From: JAZDOH01 sp043798815
GTDB lineage: Bacteria > Patescibacteriota > Gracilibacteria > UM-FILTER-43-11
Direction of reading: 5' to 3'
Assembly (NCBI GenBank): GCA_043798815.1
Contig: JAZDOH010000066.1
Location: 1 to 9,560 of the forward strand
DNA length: 9,560 nt
Positions 7,068 through 9,560 of the stretch are shown here, piece after piece. A model generated the notes under the pieces. That model had not been told where the DNA came from. It did no database searches and saw only the letters and a list, made by a program, of their open reading frames with translations. Both the position numbers and the translations under genes were made by a program. Within the stretch, counting starts at the first letter, position 1. Every line of letters begins with the position of its first letter.

Positions 7068-7217
7068 TTTTGCATTTCGCTCATGTGAGCTACCTCCAAA
7101 TGATTGATCATTTTGGCGGCGCCGACAAAATGATAAGTATCTCTACAGAAAGTAAAAAAGAAGCGATGCTTGCCTTTTCATCTATCCCGAGTAAACTAAA
7201 TCCAGTAAAAGCGTTTG

Positions 7218-7237
7218 CCTGCCTGCCGGCAGGCAGG
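7218..7237. repeat. 20-bp perfect GC-rich palindrome
   Basis: Bases 7218-7237 form a perfect inverted repeat without a spacer, centred between 7227 and 7228, built of CCTG/GCCTGC and its complement. Pairing stops abruptly outside these limits. From memory, the same GCCTGCCGGCAGGC-type palindrome recurs in intergenic DNA of several Patescibacteria and often appears as an ACLPAGR string in spurious protein predictions, as it would here. It could be a mobile REP-like unit or a protein-binding or processing site. Only one copy is in this window. Confidence 0.7.
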
Positions 7238-7271
7238 AGTCCCCCATCCCGGGACAAGCTGGCGAAAGAAA

Positions 7272-7289
7272 GCCCCGATGACTCGGGGC
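7272..7289 (+). repeat. Hairpin with 7-bp GC-rich stem
   Basis: GCCCCGA (7272-7278) pairs with TCGGGGC (7283-7289) around a TGAC loop. The same right-arm sequence TCGGGGC recurs at 7366-7372, so the left arm could pair with either partner. There is no T tract, so this is not a terminator by itself. Confidence 0.6.
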
Positions 7290-7301
7290 GAGTAGACCCG
7301 C

Positions 7302-7319
7302 ACGGAGAACCCACTCCGT
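7302..7319 (+). repeat. Hairpin with 6-bp stem
   Basis: ACGGAG (7302-7307) pairs with CTCCGT (7314-7319) around an AACCCA loop. Its 3' arm runs into CCGTTA (7316-7321), a string resembling a conserved block in T-box leaders. Confidence 0.5.
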
Positions 7320-7356
7320 TACCAAAACAAATCAAGTACAAAGCCTAGGTGGTACC

Positions 7357-7371
7357 CCCCGAAATTCGGGG
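7357..7371 (+). repeat. Hairpin CCCCGA/TCGGGG directly after the T-box-like core
   Basis: CCCCGA (7357-7362) pairs with TCGGGG (7366-7371) around AAT. In a T-box reading this would be the upper helix after the TGGTACC bulge. Confidence 0.6.
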
Positions 7372-7377
7372 CCGAGG

Positions 7378-7402
7378 CGTCCAATGTTGGACGTTTTGTT
7401 TT
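7378..7402 (+). terminator. Rho-independent terminator upstream of ileS
   Basis: CGTCCAA (7378-7384) pairs with TTGGACG (7387-7393) over a TG spacer (in practice a 6-bp stem with a 4-nt loop), followed at once by TTTTGTTTT (7394-7402). It ends transcripts coming from the Bro-N side, or acts as an attenuator if the ileS promoter lies upstream of it. No clear promoter was found between it and the ileS ATG, which favours regulated read-through or an unrecognised promoter. Confidence 0.7.
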
Positions 7403-7405
7403 ACC

Positions 7406-7440
7406 TAGTCCCTAGTCCTTAGTTCCTAGTCCCCATCCTT
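7406..7440 (+). repeat. Tandem heptamer repeat (TAGTCCY) running to the ileS start codon
   Basis: Five consecutive 7-nt units begin at 7406, 7413, 7420, 7427 and 7434 and end exactly at the base before ATG 7441. The first four are TAGTCCY or one change from it; the last is CATCCTT. The array follows the terminator by 3 nt and occupies the place where a ribosome binding site should be. It parallels the array at 962-995 before purE, including the exact abutment on the start codon. Confidence 0.82.
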
Positions 7441-9560
7441 ATGTTCAAACCCGTTGATCCCAAACAATCGTTCCCCAAGCTCGAAGAAGGACTGATCAGG
7501 TTCTGGAAAAAGAACAAAACGTTTGAAAAATCACTCGAAAAACCGGGCGGAAAAACCAATCCAAAAGAATATGTTTTTTATGATGGCCCGCCCTTCGCCA
7601 CGGGTTTGCCTCATTACGGGCATCTCATCGGAGGAATGCTAAAAGATGTGGTGCCGCGTTATTGGACGATGCAAGGTTATCGAGTTCCACGTGTGTGGGG
7701 CTGGGATTGCCACGGATTGCCGATCGAAAATCTGATCGAAAAAGAATTGGGGCTGAAGACGAAAAAAGACATCAGAAAGTTTGGTGTGGATAAGTTCAAT
7801 GAAACCTGTCGCTCGTCAGTACTCAAGTACGCCAAGGAATGGGAGCGTACCGTGGAACGCATGGGTCGTTGGGTGGATATGAAAAACGCTTACCGAACCA
7901 TGGACATGAGCTTCATGGAATCCATCTGGTGGGTATTCAAAGAGCTCCACAAAAAAGGAATGGTGTATGAAGGCCGCAAAGCCATGCACATTTGCCCCCG
8001 GTGTGAAACTCCCCTTTCAAATTTCGAAGTCACGCTGGGCTATAAAGAAGTCAAAGATCTTTCGGCTATCTGGAAATTCAGAGTGAAAAATCAAAAAAAC
8101 ACCTATCTACTCTCTTGGACTACCGCGCCTTGGAGCACGCCCTCGACAATGGGACTCTCCGTTGGTCCAAATTTTACTTATGTTAAAGCGAAAGTGGGTG
8201 ACGAATTCGTGATTTACGCAAAAGAATGCCAGGGGCTCGTGATGAAAAATCTGGAAGCGTATGAAGTGGTGGAAGAATTCAAGGGCTCTAAACTCGTTGG
8301 GCTGGAATACGAACCAATCGTGGACGATTTTAAGCGCGTACCGGAAGTGGCAAGCAACAAAAATGTTTACCACGTGTTCGCCGCTGACTACGTGGAAGTT
8401 ACAGAGGGTACCGGTATTGTGACCATCAATGGTTCTTACGGAGAAATTGATATGGAGGTGGCGCAAAAAAACGGTTTGCCCATCGTAATGGACGTTGGGA
8501 TCGACGGCCGATTCACTAAATTACTCCCGGACTATAAAGGCATGCCCACCAAAGAAGCTGCACGAAAACTCGTGGAGAATTTAGGAGAAAAAGGGCTGGT
8601 ATGGCGCTCCGAACCATTTTCGCACAGCTATCCCCATTGCTGGCGCTGCGACACTCCTCTTTTGAATTACGCCACCACGGCCTGGTTTGTACGAGTGACG
8701 CAGATCAAAGATCAATTGCTCAAAACAAATGAAGCCATTCATTGGGTTCCGGATCACGTGAAAGTTGGACGATTTGGCAAATGGCTCGAAAACGCAAAAG
8801 ATTGGGCGGTTTCCCGCGCGCGCTATTGGGGTACTCCCTTGCCGATTTGGCGCAACACGGAGGATCCAAGCGATGTGCTCGTCATCGGCTCCGTCGAGGA
8901 ACTCGAAAAACTTTCCGGGAAAAAGGTAAAAGACCTACACAAGCACATCGTCGACACGGTTGAAATTAAACAAGATGGAAAAACGTATCGCCGTATCGAG
9001 GAAGTGTTTGATTGCTGGTTTGAATCCGGCAGCATGCCCTACGGCCAATGGCATTATCCGTTCGAGAATAAAAAGAAGCTGGAGGAAAACTTTCCGGCCA
9101 ATTTCATCGCCGAAGGGCTGGACCAGACCCGTGGCTGGTTTTACACGCTTCACGTGCTGAGCAATGCGCTCTTTAAAAAACCCGCCTTCCAAAATGTGAT
9201 CGTGAACGGCATCGTGCTGGCGGAAAACGGACAGAAAATGAGCAAGCGCCTCAAAAACTATCCCGATCCTCACGAAGTGCTGGAGAAATACGGCGCGGAT
9301 GCTTTGCGGTTTTACCTCCTAAATTCCCAGGCGGTGGTGGCGGGAGATTTACGGTTTTCGGAACGGGGCGTGGAACACGTGCTGAAAAACATGATGATCC
9401 CGATCTGGAACGCGTACAACTTTTTTGTAACCTACGCCTCCATCGACGGTTGGACACCGGAGCGGCTCGTCAAAAATTCTCCTCACAAGCTCGACACCTG
9501 GATCATGGCGGAATTGAATCAGCTCATCAGCGGACAAATCGAGTATTTCCGCGTGTACGA
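7441..9560 (+). CDS. ileS: Isoleucyl-tRNA synthetase, Thermus/eukaryote-like (IleRS2) type, 3' end beyond window
   Basis: The frame is open from ATG 7441 to the right edge: 706 codons of a protein expected to be about 1,000 residues. It charges tRNA-Ile in the cytosol. Synthetic-site motifs are intact: HYGH (residues 58-61), GWDCHGLPIE and KMSKR (599-603). Two Cys pairs, C185/C188 and C400/C403 (HCWRC), match the zinc site of Thermus IleRS. IHWVPDH, GRFGKWLENAKDWAVSRARYWGTPLPIW and GLDQTRGWFY are strongly conserved. KMSKR followed by LKNYPDP is typical of the eukaryote-like, mupirocin-insensitive type, although resistance is inferred. The CP1 editing domain is unusual: the Thr-rich motif reads WTTAPWSTPST (226-236), and the usual VHxAP reads VTING (327-331), losing the His, while the catalytic Asp appears kept as D337. 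No ribosome binding site is visible; a heptamer array abuts the ATG. Confidence 0.96.
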   Translation, partial: MFKPVDPKQSFPKLEEGLIRFWKKNKTFEKSLEKPGGKTNPKEYVFYDGPPFATGLPHYGHLIGGMLKDVVPRYWTMQGYRVPRVWGWDCHGLPIENLIEKELGLKTKKDIRKFGVDKFNETCRSSVLKYAKEWERTVERMGRWVDMKNAYRTMDMSFMESIWWVFKELHKKGMVYEGRKAMHICPRCETPLSNFEVTLGYKEVKDLSAIWKFRVKNQKNTYLLSWTTAPWSTPSTMGLSVGPNFTYVKAKVGDEFVIYAKECQGLVMKNLEAYEVVEEFKGSKLVGLEYEPIVDDFKRVPEVASNKNVYHVFAADYVEVTEGTGIVTINGSYGEIDMEVAQKNGLPIVMDVGIDGRFTKLLPDYKGMPTKEAARKLVENLGEKGLVWRSEPFSHSYPHCWRCDTPLLNYATTAWFVRVTQIKDQLLKTNEAIHWVPDHVKVGRFGKWLENAKDWAVSRARYWGTPLPIWRNTEDPSDVLVIGSVEELEKLSGKKVKDLHKHIVDTVEIKQDGKTYRRIEEVFDCWFESGSMPYGQWHYPFENKKKLEENFPANFIAEGLDQTRGWFYTLHVLSNALFKKPAFQNVIVNGIVLAENGQKMSKRLKNYPDPHEVLEKYGADALRFYLLNSQAVVAGDLRFSERGVEHVLKNMMIPIWNAYNFFVTYASIDGWTPERLVKNSPHKLDTWIMAELNQLISGQIEYFRVY

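Larger units (their letters stand above)
7272..7402 (+). promoter_or_regulatory. Possible T-box-like (tRNA-sensing) leader of ileS, atypical
   Basis: AGGTGGTACC at 7347-7356 matches the core of the T-box antiterminator bulge (consensus AGGGTGGNACCGCG) except for TAGG in place of AGGG and C-rich bases in place of GCG after ACC. It stands 22 nt before a terminator whose 5' arm begins CGTCC, as in canonical T-boxes, and directly upstream of an aminoacyl-tRNA synthetase gene. GATGA (7277-7281), GAGTA (7290-7294) and CCGTTA (7316-7321) also recall conserved T-box blocks in the right order. Against it, there is no room for a normal Stem I, I cannot place an Ile specifier codon in a proper loop, and the antiterminator helix between TAGG and the terminator 5' arm pairs poorly. 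It could be a minimal or decayed T-box, or a coincidence among palindromes. Confidence 0.35.
7068..7440 (+). other. Structured intergenic region between the Bro-N gene and ileS
   Basis: This 373-nt gap has no convincing gene. An open frame from TTG 7070 to TAG 7348 has no ribosome binding site, and its second half runs through palindromes. The left part (7068-7210) shows only a small gctca/tgagc hairpin (7079-7090) and nothing else recognisable. From 7218 on, hairpins follow one another: 7218-7237, 7239-7255, 7272-7289, 7302-7319, 7357-7371 and 7378-7393. The last has a T tract, and the heptamer array then runs to the ileS start. It most likely contains the leader of the ileS transcript. Confidence 0.7.

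Noticed and set aside
7070..7348. 92-codon + strand frame after the Bro-N gene
   Set aside because: It begins at TTG without a ribosome binding site, its second half is translated palindrome (ACLPAGR-type string), and its stop lies in the T-box-like core. A short decayed gene in 7100-7210 cannot be excluded but has no recognisable domain.
962..7440. CRISPR array
   Set aside because: The repeats are 7-nt tandem units without spacers, far too short for CRISPR, and no cas gene is present.

Overview
The window looks like a compact bacterial genome, mid-GC, with every convincing gene on the + strand. TGA acts as a normal stop (at the ends of the P-loop kinase and phosphatase genes), so code 25 (TGA = Gly) does not apply. 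Very tight gene spacing, almost no Shine-Dalgarno sequences, a Thermus/eukaryote-type isoleucyl-tRNA synthetase and a GC-rich palindrome of a kind I associate with Patescibacteria (CPR) contigs make a CPR-like bacterium the best guess. This is inference; no 16S or ribosomal gene is present to settle it.

Region 1 (about 1-5702) reads as one long operon. It holds purC (left end cut by the window), a class II purE, purB, two tandem EamA/DMT-family transporters, a UPF0200-like P-loop kinase and a dCMP deaminase. Gaps are mostly 1-4 nt, with one 4-nt ATGA overlap. PurE makes CAIR directly from AIR and CO2, PurC converts CAIR to SAICAR, and PurB releases AICAR and later makes AMP from adenylosuccinate. 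The kinase and deaminase extend the nucleotide theme. The transporters' substrate is unknown.

Region 2 (5703-7067) holds two accessory-type genes: a low-molecular-weight phosphatase-like protein with an altered P-loop, and a Bro-N/DinD-like protein behind a good sigma70-type promoter. These look less housekeeping than their neighbours.

Region 3 (7068-7440) is a 373-nt gap full of hairpins. It contains a 20-bp perfect palindrome, several short stems, a T-box-like core (AGGTGGTACC), a Rho-independent terminator, and a tandem TAGTCCY heptamer repeat running exactly to the ileS start. A diverged copy of that heptamer repeat fills the purC-purE gap. Region 4 (7441 to the right edge) is the first 706 codons of ileS. 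Its synthetic-site motifs are intact, but its CP1 editing-site motifs are clearly degenerate.

The points most worth following are the heptamer repeat leaders, the possible minimal T-box before ileS, the degraded IleRS proofreading site, and the CO2-using class II PurE next to purC.
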